DNA of 64,000 nucleotides from positions 124,001-188,000 of the forward strand of contig NZ_AP027292.1 of assembly GCF_030295765.1 (NCBI RefSeq). The letters run 5' to 3'. A program made the position numbers and the translations under genes. Shown here one piece after another: positions 46,814 through 55,359 of the stretch. Positions within the stretch are counted from its first letter, which is position 1, and each line of letters opens with the position of its first letter. The notes under the pieces were generated by a model. The model made no database searches, was not told where the DNA came from, and saw nothing but the letters and a program-made list of their open reading frames with translations. This stretch comes from Neptuniibacter halophilus. GTDB lineage: Bacteria > Pseudomonadota > Gammaproteobacteria > Pseudomonadales > Balneatricaceae.

Positions 46814-47267
46814 AGCCCACCTCCCGGGACTTCAGTCCCGCCTGCCGGGCGAATCCCTGCGCCTGTTGCTGGCTCACCTGATACTGATCGATCCTCTGCA
46901 GCTCAACACCCTGCCCGGCACCGGATGCCGCATCTTCGTTGAGGCCTCTGACGCCTGTAGTTGTGGTGGTTTCACTGCGGTAGTCTTTTTCGCCCGCCAA
47001 ATGTGGCGATGTCTGTACCCGGTCATAGCGGACACTGAGCATCTTAATCCAGCCGGTCTGCCCTTTGACCTCAACCAGATACCAGCCACCCTCTCGTTGC
47101 AGGATCAGGACTTGGGTATTTTTGGGTAACAGAAGAATGGATTTGGCGGTCAGGGCGGGCGTTTCAAGAAGGGGGACAGCGCGCACCGTCAATGCGTTCT
47201 GTTCGGCACTTGCCCAGGAGGATAACAGGAGTGCCAACCCTATTATCCCGATTTTAACTTTCATCAC
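46803..47267 (-). CDS. Periplasmic bacterial SH3-domain protein
   Basis: A 154-residue exported protein: signal peptide (about 1-21, ending SWASA), a bacterial SH3 domain at about 25-80 (AVPLLETPALTAKSILLLP; GWYLVEVKGQTGWI) and a glutamine-rich helical C-terminus. SH3b domains often bind peptidoglycan or protein ligands. It lies between the M48 lipoprotein and the CHASE2-cyclase with overlaps on both sides. A link between envelope sensing and proteolysis is inferred from the operon. Confidence 0.88.
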   Translation of the reverse strand: MMKVKIGIIGLALLLSSWASAEQNALTVRAVPLLETPALTAKSILLLPKNTQVLILQREGGWYLVEVKGQTGWIKMLSVRYDRVQTSPHLAGEKDYRSETTTTTGVRGLNEDAASGAGQGVELQRIDQYQVSQQQAQGFARQAGLKSREVGYVE

Positions 47268-49110
47268 TCAACCTCCTCGGTTGATACACCGTGACTAACT
47301 CTTCCCGGCCTTTAACCTTATAGTCACCGATAAGTTCAAAGTCAAAAGCGTCACCGCAGGCAAGGCGGGTCTCCTCAGAAACCAATACACGCCGGTCAGC
47401 CTCTTTGGTCAGCCCCTCGATCCGGCTGGCCAGGTTCACTGCATCGCCAATGGCCGTATAGTCATAACGACTCTGGGTACCAATTGCACCGACCACCACT
47501 TCACCGGTATGGATACCTATGCCGATATCAAAATCAAATAAGCCGAACTCCCGACGGAACTGCATCATCTGCTCAACCATATCCAGCGCTGCTTCAACCG
47601 CTGCGATCTCCTGATTCGGCTGCGGTACCGGCTCCCCCCAAAACGCCATAATCGCATCGCCAATAAACTTATCCAGCGTGCCAGAATGTTTGAAAATCAC
47701 TTCAACCTGACGGGAAAAATAGTGATTAAGCAGCTCCACAATCTCAACAGCAGAACGGTATTCCGAGAGATGAGTGAACTCACGAATATCAGTAAACAGA
47801 ATAGTCACCCGGGTGCTTCGCCCTTTCAGGGCCCGCTCCGTCAGCCCCTGTTCCAGCAGCAGTTTGACCACCTTCGGGTCCAGAAACCGACCAAAGATAT
47901 CCACTGTTTTACGGATCTCCCGTTGCTGTTGCAGGTAGCGGTATACGTAGAAACAGATCAGCATCAGGCTGAAAAGCGACAACCAACTGAGAACAGGCAA
48001 CAACAGGGCCATCTGCATCAGTAACTGATGGCTGAGAAGAAACATCGAGGCATAAACCAGCAGCAGAGCCGGCAGCACCCTGCTGATACGTGGCAGCATC
48101 AGCATAATCAGACAGAGTAGTAAAAAGACTCCCAGATAGATTGCCAGGGTGACCCCGCGAGAAAGAGGGGTTAGAAAACTCTGTTGCGTAAAATTATCGA
48201 TCGCGGTGGCAAGGATAAACACCCCGGGATAAGTGGTGCTGATCGGCGTCACCTTAATGTCATGCAGGCCGGCCGCCGTTGAGCCGATAATCACAATTTT
48301 GTCGCGAAAGTAGTTTTTGCTGTGAAAAACCTCGCCCTGACTCAGTGCGCTGTACACCTGATAGTAGCCATGACGAGGATAGGGTTGCACGCTGTTTCCC
48401 CGCCAGTCCAGCCAGTACTCCTGTGCGGTCGGCTCTACCCCGGCCAGATCCTGTGCGAGCACCGCAGGCATGGTCGCCACGCCCCAGCCGGAAAAACGAT
48501 GGATCGATTCATAACGGCGGCCAATGCCATCCTTATCGGATTGAAAATTGATACTGCCCAGTTTCCAGGACGCCGGTTCAATCGCTTTAGGTAATACCAG
48601 ACTGACATGAGGGGCCGGCTGCTCAGCTTCCAGTTGATAGCTCGGCACCTGGGGAGGGTATTGATCCAGTTGCGGGAAAAGAAGATCGGAATCGGTCTTC
48701 AGGTGCAGAAAAGGCAAATAGACATTCGCCGAGGCCGCCATCACCTCATTCAGATAGAGGTCGCTTTCCGGGTTATAGATATCACGATCGGCAAAAATCA
48801 GATCAAACACAACCGCTGTTGGCTGCTGCGGTTGCAGCAGCTCAAGCATTTCTGCATGAACCGCCCGAGGCCAGGGCCAACCGCCGGCAAGCGGCGCCAT
48901 ATTGTCCAGGCTGGCATCATCAATATCGATAACCACGATATTACTGGCTGGCTGAACCTTTTCAGCTCGCTGTCTAATCAGGTAATCCAGCCAGAGGTTG
49001 TCATAACTTTCCAGCAGCGGAGAACGTAAACTGAGACCGCCGAAGGCCATAAAGACCAGAGCTAACAGGAAGATAACTGCCAGATCATCCCGTTTAACGA
49101 CGTTGCTCAT
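47254..49110 (-). CDS. CHASE2-domain adenylate/guanylate cyclase
   Basis: A 618-residue membrane cyclase. An N-terminal helix (about 12-30) is followed by an extracytoplasmic CHASE2 sensor domain (about 30-330, with IVVIDIDDASLDNM and VFDLIFADRD), three helices (about 335-410), a linker and a class III cyclase domain (about 445-610). Metal-binding aspartates occur in VTILFTDIREFTHLSEY and LDKFIGDAIMAFWGEP; YDYTAIGDAVNLASRIEG is the transition-state region. The lysine in LDKFIG suggests ATP over GTP, so cAMP is the likely product. Confidence 0.92.
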   Translation of the reverse strand: MSNVVKRDDLAVIFLLALVFMAFGGLSLRSPLLESYDNLWLDYLIRQRAEKVQPASNIVVIDIDDASLDNMAPLAGGWPWPRAVHAEMLELLQPQQPTAVVFDLIFADRDIYNPESDLYLNEVMAASANVYLPFLHLKTDSDLLFPQLDQYPPQVPSYQLEAEQPAPHVSLVLPKAIEPASWKLGSINFQSDKDGIGRRYESIHRFSGWGVATMPAVLAQDLAGVEPTAQEYWLDWRGNSVQPYPRHGYYQVYSALSQGEVFHSKNYFRDKIVIIGSTAAGLHDIKVTPISTTYPGVFILATAIDNFTQQSFLTPLSRGVTLAIYLGVFLLLCLIMLMLPRISRVLPALLLVYASMFLLSHQLLMQMALLLPVLSWLSLFSLMLICFYVYRYLQQQREIRKTVDIFGRFLDPKVVKLLLEQGLTERALKGRSTRVTILFTDIREFTHLSEYRSAVEIVELLNHYFSRQVEVIFKHSGTLDKFIGDAIMAFWGEPVPQPNQEIAAVEAALDMVEQMMQFRREFGLFDFDIGIGIHTGEVVVGAIGTQSRYDYTAIGDAVNLASRIEGLTKEADRRVLVSEETRLACGDAFDFELIGDYKVKGREELVTVYQPRRLSDES

Positions 49111-49278
49111 AGTATTGGACTCAGCGGGAACGTTCCCTCAAGCATAGTCCAATGGGTTCAGAGCGCTACGGAACCTTTGAATAAGTCCTCGTAGTGCTCT
49201 GTCTATTCTGAAGTTTGTGTCGACAAGGCGCAGTTCGCTGTTCATGGCTGCAACCCTGAACAAGCGCTGCGTGGTGGG

Positions 49279-49794
49279 TCAGAAGATGCCAAGCTCCAGT
49301 TTGACCTGCTCCAGCCAGTCGCTGATACGCTGATCAGTCTGATCCCGCTGCCAGTCTTCATCCAGTGCCAGACCTACAAAGTGTTTACCATCTTTGCTCA
49401 GGGCCTTGGATTCTTCAAATTCGTAGCCCTCTATCGACCAGTGGCCGACAATCTCAGCGCCCCGGGCGATCACTTTATCATGCAGCATGCCCATAGCATC
49501 CACGAACCACTCCGGGTAACCAAACTGATCTCCGAGGCCGATCAGCGCGACCTGCTTGCCGCTGAAGTCGATCTGATCTACTTCATCCCAAACCTCAAGC
49601 CAGTCTTCCTGTACCTCGCCATAATCCCAGGTCGGCAGTGCAAAAATCAGCAGTTCATACTCGTCAATTTTGCCCAGCGCCGTGTCCACCACGTCAAACA
49701 GATCCAGCTCACTTTCATTCCACTGCTGCCTGATCTTCTCCGCGATATCTCCGGTGTTACCGGTAGTGCTGCCATAAAACAGTGCTGCCTTCAC
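49279..49794 (-). CDS. fldB: Flavodoxin FldB
   Basis: A 171-residue long-chain flavodoxin. The FMN phosphate loop is YGSTTGNT at 8-15; the pattern PTWDYGEVQEDWLEVWDEVD and GLGDQFGYPEWFVDAMGMLH matches E. coli FldB more closely than FldA. It acts as a low-potential electron carrier in place of ferredoxin. The Fur box directly upstream fits induction under iron shortage. Confidence 0.92.
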   Translation of the reverse strand: MKAALFYGSTTGNTGDIAEKIRQQWNESELDLFDVVDTALGKIDEYELLIFALPTWDYGEVQEDWLEVWDEVDQIDFSGKQVALIGLGDQFGYPEWFVDAMGMLHDKVIARGAEIVGHWSIEGYEFEESKALSKDGKHFVGLALDEDWQRDQTDQRISDWLEQVKLELGIF

Positions 49795-49819
49795 AGAATC
49801 TCCTTAACCGACTCAATAG

Positions 49820-49842
49820 TAATGATAACGATTCACATTATC
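49820..49842 (-). promoter_or_regulatory. Fur box before fldB
   Basis: TAATGATAACGATTCACATT and the following ATC closely match the Fur consensus (GATAATGATAATCATTATC type). It lies 26 bases before the fldB start codon. Confidence 0.8.
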
Positions 49843-49895
49843 TTCTTTAAAGACTGTCAGATCAAGCACTGCGTTTCCGCTCTTCCCATGCATAA

Positions 49896-49926
49896 ACAAA
49901 AATGCCCGGCCAAAAGGCCGGGCATT
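49896..49926 (-). terminator. Terminator of hpf
   Basis: Perfect stem AATGCCCGGCC/GGCCGGGCATT with loop AAAA, followed on the minus strand by TTTGT. Lies 29 bases after the hpf stop codon. Confidence 0.9.
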
Positions 49927-49954
49927 CAGATTGATCTGCAATCGTGTTCAGGTA

Positions 49955-50305
49955 TCAGGCCAATGCCTCTTCATCTACCTCAGCGTCATCTACTGCCGCT
50001 TCAGGTCGCCCTGTCCCCTTCTTGCTCACATGCTTCTGATGAATTTTATCCAACTGGCGATCAATCTTGTCGGCCAGTGCATCCAGCGCGGCATAGAGAT
50101 TATCTGCGGATGCTTTCGCAAAAATATCTTTACCGGCGATGTGGATAGTTGCTTCAGCCATGTCTTCGCGATCATTTTTCTCCAGAATGACATGGGCGCT
50201 TGTAATCACTTCATAACGATCCTGGCTGTTATAAAGCCAGTCATTTACCTTCTCTTTGATACTGTCAGAAACTTTAGCATTGCGGTGAGTTATTTTAATG
50301 TTCAT
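49955..50305 (-). CDS. hpf: Ribosome hibernation promoting factor (HPF/YfiA family)
   Basis: A 116-residue protein with the HPF beta-alpha-beta fold pattern: MNIKITHRNAKVSDSIKEKV at the start, then YEVITSAHVILEKND and the helix ADNLYAALDALADKIDRQLD, with a basic KIHQKHVSKKG stretch and an acidic tail. It binds the 30S subunit in stationary phase and promotes inactive ribosome forms. AAGGA seven bases before the ATG at 50305 fixes the start. No rpoN or PTS genes accompany it here. Confidence 0.92.
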   Translation of the reverse strand: MNIKITHRNAKVSDSIKEKVNDWLYNSQDRYEVITSAHVILEKNDREDMAEATIHIAGKDIFAKASADNLYAALDALADKIDRQLDKIHQKHVSKKGTGRPEAAVDDAEVDEEALA

Positions 50306-50453
50306 GAGCAAATCCTTAATGCCATGTTGCTGTTAGAGCAGTCCGGACGATTGTCCTGTTGCTCTTTACACTTACAGTAGTACCACTCTCACCCGGGAAT
50401 ACAAGCTATTTTTACTCACCATGAAAAAAACTTGACCTGAATTAACCAACCGA

Positions 50454-51335
50454 TCAATTGTTAACCAACTCTTTGTTTAACCGTGGCTTTTTCGATTGTC
50501 CCACCGCCAGAACACCGGCACCGATAATCAAAAAAATACCGATCCAGCTGTGGTACGAGAGCACCTCATCCCACAACAGCCAGCCAAACAGCGCGGCGAA
50601 CGCCACCGAGGCGTAGGTATAAGGCCCTAACTGCCCGGCAGGTGCCAGCGAGTAGCCTTTACTCAGCAGCAACTGGGCAGTCGTTGAAGTCAGCGCCATG
50701 AGCAGCAACCAGGCTGCCTGTGGCAGATCAGGTGTCTGCCAGTTAAGCAACGCCGGTAACAGCGAAAGCAGCGTACTGAAGAAAGCAAAATAGAACACCA
50801 CCCGCTGCGCAGGTTCGGTACTGCTCATCCGGCGGATCACCACCTTCGCCAGCGCACCCAGCATCGCGCCAAACAGAGCAACCAGTACCACCAGATTGAG
50901 GCTCCCCTGACCGGGGTTAAGAATCATAAAGACACCGGTAAAACCCACCAGAATGGCCATTTTGACAGCGCCGGTGATTTTTTCGCCCAGCCACCACAGT
51001 GCAAACAGCGGAATAAAAAACGGTGCAGTCTGCTTAATCAGCGCCGCTTCAGCCAAAGGCAGATGACCCCAGGAGTAGTAGAGGCACATCATGGCCGTCA
51101 CCCCGACCGCAGCCCGCATAAAATGAAACCGCAGGTATTCGGTTCTGATCGCACCCAACCCTTTGCGTAACAACCAGGGAATCAGCAGCATCAGACCAAA
51201 CAGGTTCCGTGCAAAGACGATCATCTCGGTTGGAAGCTCACCGGAGATCTGCTTGACCACCATGCCTGATCCCACCAGAAACAGTTCTGAAAAAATAATC
51301 AGCAGCGCGCCCTGATAGATAGCATTGGTTGGCAT
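50454..51335 (-). CDS. EamA/DMT-family transporter
   Basis: A 293-residue membrane protein with ten hydrophobic segments arranged as two EamA repeats, including FARNLFGLMLLIPWLL in the first half and QLGPYTYASVAFAALFGWLL in the second. Members export amino acids, nucleotides or other metabolites; this one's substrate cannot be read. Monocistronic. Confidence 0.9.
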   Translation of the reverse strand: MPTNAIYQGALLIIFSELFLVGSGMVVKQISGELPTEMIVFARNLFGLMLLIPWLLRKGLGAIRTEYLRFHFMRAAVGVTAMMCLYYSWGHLPLAEAALIKQTAPFFIPLFALWWLGEKITGAVKMAILVGFTGVFMILNPGQGSLNLVVLVALFGAMLGALAKVVIRRMSSTEPAQRVVFYFAFFSTLLSLLPALLNWQTPDLPQAAWLLLMALTSTTAQLLLSKGYSLAPAGQLGPYTYASVAFAALFGWLLWDEVLSYHSWIGIFLIIGAGVLAVGQSKKPRLNKELVNN

Positions 51336-51355
51336 AGAGAGTCTTCTGAAAGCAA

Positions 51356-51386
51356 AGAGCCACCCTAATGGGTGGCTCTGATCGAT
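51356..51386 (-). terminator. Terminator of the M16 peptidase gene
   Basis: Perfect ten-base stem AGAGCCACCC/GGGTGGCTCT with loop TAAT. It is 23 bases after the M16 stop codon; the T-run on the minus strand is interrupted (TTTGCTTTC). Confidence 0.75.
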
Positions 51387-51401
51387 AGAGAGCGGAGAAG
51401 T

Positions 51402-54323
51402 TTATACCTCTATCACCTCGTAGTCATCCGCCAGCTTGACCGCCAGCTCTTTGCTGGTCACTACGGCCACACTGCTCTCGGCATCCAGCAGATAGGTCCG
51501 GGCGACCCGTTTAAGATCATCCATGGTCACCTGCAGAATGCGCGATCGGAACTCACGGCGCTGCTCCGGCGTACGCCCAAACAAGGTGCTGTGGAATGCC
51601 TGTTTCGCTTCGCCTGCCGGTGAACCGGGTTTATCAATGGAACTGACCACACCCAGAATAGCCTCTTCCAGCTTCTGCGGATCGTGATCCTGTTGCAGTA
51701 ACCAGGAAACCGAGGCATCAAAATCATCCAGCGTCTCGGTCAGGCGCGGGTCACGGTAGGAGAAGAAACGGAAAGCCGCATCACCTGAATCCTGACCGGC
51801 GCCGGAACCATAGGCACCTCCGCGCTCACGGATGGCCCGATGGAGGAAGCCGTTGCGCAGAAACTCACCGAGAATTGTCAGCGGTGCAGCATCCGGGTGA
51901 TCAACCGCCACGGTAGGAAAGGCTTTGGCACAGAAGCTGACCTGAGTACTGGTCACCCAGCATTGCTTAACCGTCTCGCGCAACGCCGGCAGTGAGAACC
52001 CTGCTACCGAACCCGAAGGCGTCTCCGCCCAGACGGATTCCAGCGATTTCTGCAACAGCGCCTGATGCTCCTCTTCGGCCACCAGCAGGAACTGACGCGG
52101 CGCCTGACGGATCTTCGCGTGCAGAGACTGCAACTGATCCGACAGGTTTTGCAGCGCGGCCTCTTCTGCCAGTTTCTCATCCAACTGTTTAAAGAAATGA
52201 ATGGATTCAAGCCCTTTCGTTGCCTGAGCAAGCGCAGCGGCAGGACTCATCTTCGAGGTGGCTGCCATCATCGCCAGCGCATGACCCTGACCGGTAATGC
52301 TCTGCTCTTTACGGGTGCGCATCTGGGATACCACTTCACGGATACGGCTCAGCTCATCAAAACGTGCCTGATCCAGTGTTTCTTTCATCAGCCCGAGCAG
52401 CTCACTCTGTTTACTCAGCAGCGCCTTACCGGAAAGCGTGAAGTAACCTCTGACATCCTGTTCGTTATCCGGCATTCCACGGACCGACGCAAAGGCATGG
52501 ATTCCACCACTGACTTCTGTCTGGTACTGCTGGTTCTCCTGATAACTGCGTTCACCGCAACCCAGTTCTGTCAGCAGATGGCTGAAGAGTGGCAGCAGAT
52601 GTTGCTCCGCCTCGCTTAATTCAGGCAACTGCATAATCACCTGCTGATAGACCAATCCGTTCGTGCCCTGATCATAACGGGTCAGTGGCAACGTAGAAGA
52701 AACCTCTGTGGTTTCCGGTACGATCAGCTCATCCGGTACATCCGCCAGCGTGACTTTGGGCAGGATGGTCTCATCATCCTCAATATTCTGCCGTGCTTCC
52801 AGTTCAGCAGCACGTTCCACCAGATGCTGTTTCTCAGCGTCGCTCAGGCCCGCTTTGATCTGCGCCAGACGCGCTTTCTCAGCGGCATCCCGGCGTTCGG
52901 CCAGACGATTATCCGGGTACAGCGTCAGGCGAACGCGGTGCGGATTGTCCAGCAGTTCCTGAACCTGTTTCTGAACGAAATCCGGTTGTTTGATCTCTTC
53001 ACGCAGACGATCCAGCACCGGATCCAGATTCAGCAATGCAATCGGATCGCCATGATTCACAGCCGCTCCCAGCGAGGACATGATCAAACTCAGACCATAG
53101 GGGTAGCCGTCACCGTTGATTTCGCGTTGCTGCAATTCTAACTGATGTAGCTGTGCTTCCAGCATCGCCTGAGGTACGCCCTTTTCAGCGACCTCACGCA
53201 GAACATCCAGCACCAGGGTTTCAAAGGCTGCGGCGGATTCCACCTCGCTGCCCTCAATACCACACATAAAACTCATCTCCCGGTTAGAGTCTTCCAGTCC
53301 GCAAAGCGGTGAAGGCGCACTACCCAGATCGGTCGACTCCAGCGCATAACGCAGGGGTGATGCACTGTTATCCAGCAATACCCGTGACAGCAGATGCGCT
53401 TTTAGCTGCGCTTCCAGATCACTGGAATGCCCCAGCAACCAGGCCAGTACATGGTGGGTTTTGCCGCTCAGATCGTCCTGATCCAGCTCATACCCCTCTT
53501 CTACCCGCAACGGTGCGAAGTAACGCTTCTCATCATGGATATCAATAGTCCGTCCAAGCGGCTCAAACCGGGACAGGGCTTTCTCATCAATAAAGGACTG
53601 CAGTTCTTCTGCCGGGATATCACCAAAGGTCATAATCACCGCGTTGCTCGGATGGTAGTGGGTCCGGTAAAACTCAAGCAGCTCGTCGTAGCTCAGATCA
53701 GGAATACTCTCCGGCTCACCGCCACTGTTATGGTGGTAGGTCGTGGTCGGGAACAGGTACTTAGTCACCGACTGCCACAGACGGGAAACCGGCGAGCTCA
53801 TCGCCCCTTTCATCTCGTTGAAGACCACCCCTTTATACTCCAGCGCCGAATCCGTATTTCCGGTTTCGGCAAACTCAAGACGATGCCCTTCCTGCTCAAA
53901 GTCCAGCTCATCCAGACGGCTGAAGAAGACCGCATCAAGATAGACATCCAGCAGATTGAAATAGTCTTTGCGGTTCTGGCTGGCAAATGGGTACGCGGTC
54001 CAGTCACTGCTGGTCATAGCGTTCATAAAAGTATTCAGTGAGCGCCGCGTCATCATAAAAAACGGGTCACGTACCGGGAAACGTTCACTGCCACACAGGG
54101 CAGTATGTTCCAGAATATGTGCGACCCCTTTGGAGTCCTCAGGCACGGTTCGCAAACCTACCAGAAATACATTTTCGCTGTGATCAGCGGCAATATGGTA
54201 GTGAACCAGGCCGGTCTTATTATGGACATATTCCGTAACGTCGATACCCAGAGACTCAATGGTCTCAGCACGAAGAAAACGGAAAGATGAATGGGCCTTG
54301 CCTGCGGTTTGCAATTTTGTCAT
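51402..54323 (-). CDS. M16C insulinase-family peptidase (presequence protease-like)
   Basis: A 973-residue zinc peptidase. The inverted zinc motif HILEH lies at residues 69-73, and the downstream glutamates of the site are expected near 145-150 (KGVVFNEMKGAMSS). The overall length, the order of two M16 halves plus an M16C-associated middle, and sequences such as HTALCGSERFPVRDPFFMM match PreP-type oligopeptidases that degrade small peptides inside a closed chamber. No signal peptide. GTG 54344 is an alternative start. Confidence 0.92.
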   Translation of the reverse strand: MTKLQTAGKAHSSFRFLRAETIESLGIDVTEYVHNKTGLVHYHIAADHSENVFLVGLRTVPEDSKGVAHILEHTALCGSERFPVRDPFFMMTRRSLNTFMNAMTSSDWTAYPFASQNRKDYFNLLDVYLDAVFFSRLDELDFEQEGHRLEFAETGNTDSALEYKGVVFNEMKGAMSSPVSRLWQSVTKYLFPTTTYHHNSGGEPESIPDLSYDELLEFYRTHYHPSNAVIMTFGDIPAEELQSFIDEKALSRFEPLGRTIDIHDEKRYFAPLRVEEGYELDQDDLSGKTHHVLAWLLGHSSDLEAQLKAHLLSRVLLDNSASPLRYALESTDLGSAPSPLCGLEDSNREMSFMCGIEGSEVESAAAFETLVLDVLREVAEKGVPQAMLEAQLHQLELQQREINGDGYPYGLSLIMSSLGAAVNHGDPIALLNLDPVLDRLREEIKQPDFVQKQVQELLDNPHRVRLTLYPDNRLAERRDAAEKARLAQIKAGLSDAEKQHLVERAAELEARQNIEDDETILPKVTLADVPDELIVPETTEVSSTLPLTRYDQGTNGLVYQQVIMQLPELSEAEQHLLPLFSHLLTELGCGERSYQENQQYQTEVSGGIHAFASVRGMPDNEQDVRGYFTLSGKALLSKQSELLGLMKETLDQARFDELSRIREVVSQMRTRKEQSITGQGHALAMMAATSKMSPAAALAQATKGLESIHFFKQLDEKLAEEAALQNLSDQLQSLHAKIRQAPRQFLLVAEEEHQALLQKSLESVWAETPSGSVAGFSLPALRETVKQCWVTSTQVSFCAKAFPTVAVDHPDAAPLTILGEFLRNGFLHRAIRERGGAYGSGAGQDSGDAAFRFFSYRDPRLTETLDDFDASVSWLLQQDHDPQKLEEAILGVVSSIDKPGSPAGEAKQAFHSTLFGRTPEQRREFRSRILQVTMDDLKRVARTYLLDAESSVAVVTSKELAVKLADDYEVIEV

Positions 54324-54615
54324 GGAAATAAACGATCCTGTCACAAGGGAGCGGATGCGATCAGCCGGAAAAGCTGTAACCTGGCCGTTTCGCGTGATGC
54401 CTTGATTGTAATGATAATTGCTTTAGATAAACAACCGTCGTCACACTCAGCAACCGGCGTTTCGGGCGAACAGAAATTACCGTTTTTCGCGCTGCCAGAG
54501 CACAAAACAGCTTCCTCATGGAAATTTAGTCATTTAACTAACCTTCTGTTATTTATGACTAAATCCATTCAATAATTAACCCTAAAGCCCTTTTGTGCAT
54601 CGCACAAAAAAATGT

Positions 54616-54644
54616 TTGACAGGTTATTTATTAACCACTATATT
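54616..54644 (+). promoter_or_regulatory. Sigma-70 promoter of the phasin gene
   Basis: A perfect TTGACA (54616-54621), a 17-base spacer and TATATT (54639-54644), giving a start of transcription about 50 bases before the phasin ATG. The rest of the 376-base gap from 54324 holds no supported gene. Confidence 0.8.
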
Positions 54645-54699
54645 GAGCACTAATGCTGCAATGCAACAAAATAAATTTAGGTTCTCAGAGGAATTGAAA

Positions 54700-55257
54700 A
54701 TGTACGATGATCTGATGAAAGACGTTCAGGAAAAAATGCAACCTGCCATCGACGTTGCTGAAGTAAACAAAAAAGCACTGGAAACCCTGTTTACTCTGCA
54801 GTCTGAATACGTAACAGACTTTGTTGACTCCAGCGTTGCTCAACTGAAAGCTCTTTCTGAAGTTAAGGAAGCAAAACAGGCGGTTGAACTGCAGGTTCAG
54901 TTTATGAAGGACCTGGAAAGCAAGATGTCTGCAACCGCTGAAAAAGAACTGGCAGCCCTGACTGCAGCTAAGGAAGAGATCTCTGAGATCGTTGAGAAAA
55001 GTCTGTCAGAAATCAGCGAAATGCCGTACATGACTGATTTCAACAAGTTCCTGACTGAAACGGCTGAAGCTGCGTCTTCTGCCATGAGCCAGGTTCAGGC
55101 AACGGTTACACCAGCCGCAGAAGCTGCGCCAGCCGCCGCTGCAACACCGGCACCGGCAAAGAAAGCGCCAGCTAAGAAAGCTCCGGCTAAGCGTAAGCCT
55201 GCTGCAACCAAAGCAGCACCGGCTGCACCAGCGGCTGCTAAACCTGCTGCCGAATAA
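54700..55257 (+). CDS. Phasin family protein (PHA granule-associated)
   Basis: A 185-residue phasin. The helical phasin domain (about 1-125) starts MYDDLMKDVQEKMQPAIDV and includes LFTLQSEYVTDFVDSSVAQL. It ends in a 65-residue Ala/Pro/Lys tail (KKAPAKKAPAKRKPAATK) like that of PhaF-type or histone H1-like proteins, which could bind DNA. The start is set by AGAGGAA about eight bases before the ATG at 54700; the frame is open upstream only across the promoter. Strong promoter and terminator suggest high expression. Implies the cell stores polyhydroxyalkanoate. Confidence 0.9.
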   Translation: MYDDLMKDVQEKMQPAIDVAEVNKKALETLFTLQSEYVTDFVDSSVAQLKALSEVKEAKQAVELQVQFMKDLESKMSATAEKELAALTAAKEEISEIVEKSLSEISEMPYMTDFNKFLTETAEAASSAMSQVQATVTPAAEAAPAAAATPAPAKKAPAKKAPAKRKPAATKAAPAAPAAAKPAAE

Positions 55258-55329
55258 ATTCACGTCCGGGACCACGTTACGGTCCCACTTCTCTACTCTG
55301 GCTGGTTAATCACCAAGCCTTTATCCTTT

Positions 55330-55357
55330 GCCGGTCTCCCAGACCGGCCTTTTTTTA
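55330..55357. terminator. Terminator between phasin and the UbiF-type gene
   Basis: Perfect stem GCCGGTCT/AGACCGGC with loop CCC followed by CTTTTTTT; serves the phasin gene. Confidence 0.92.
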
Positions 55358-55359
55358 TC

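Noticed and set aside
49381..50148. 255-codon plus-strand frame across fldB and hpf
   Set aside because: Spans two recognised genes and a terminator on the other strand.
55120..55250. Repeated GCA/CCA/AAG-rich stretch in the phasin gene
   Set aside because: Coding low-complexity tail, not a separate DNA repeat or CRISPR.
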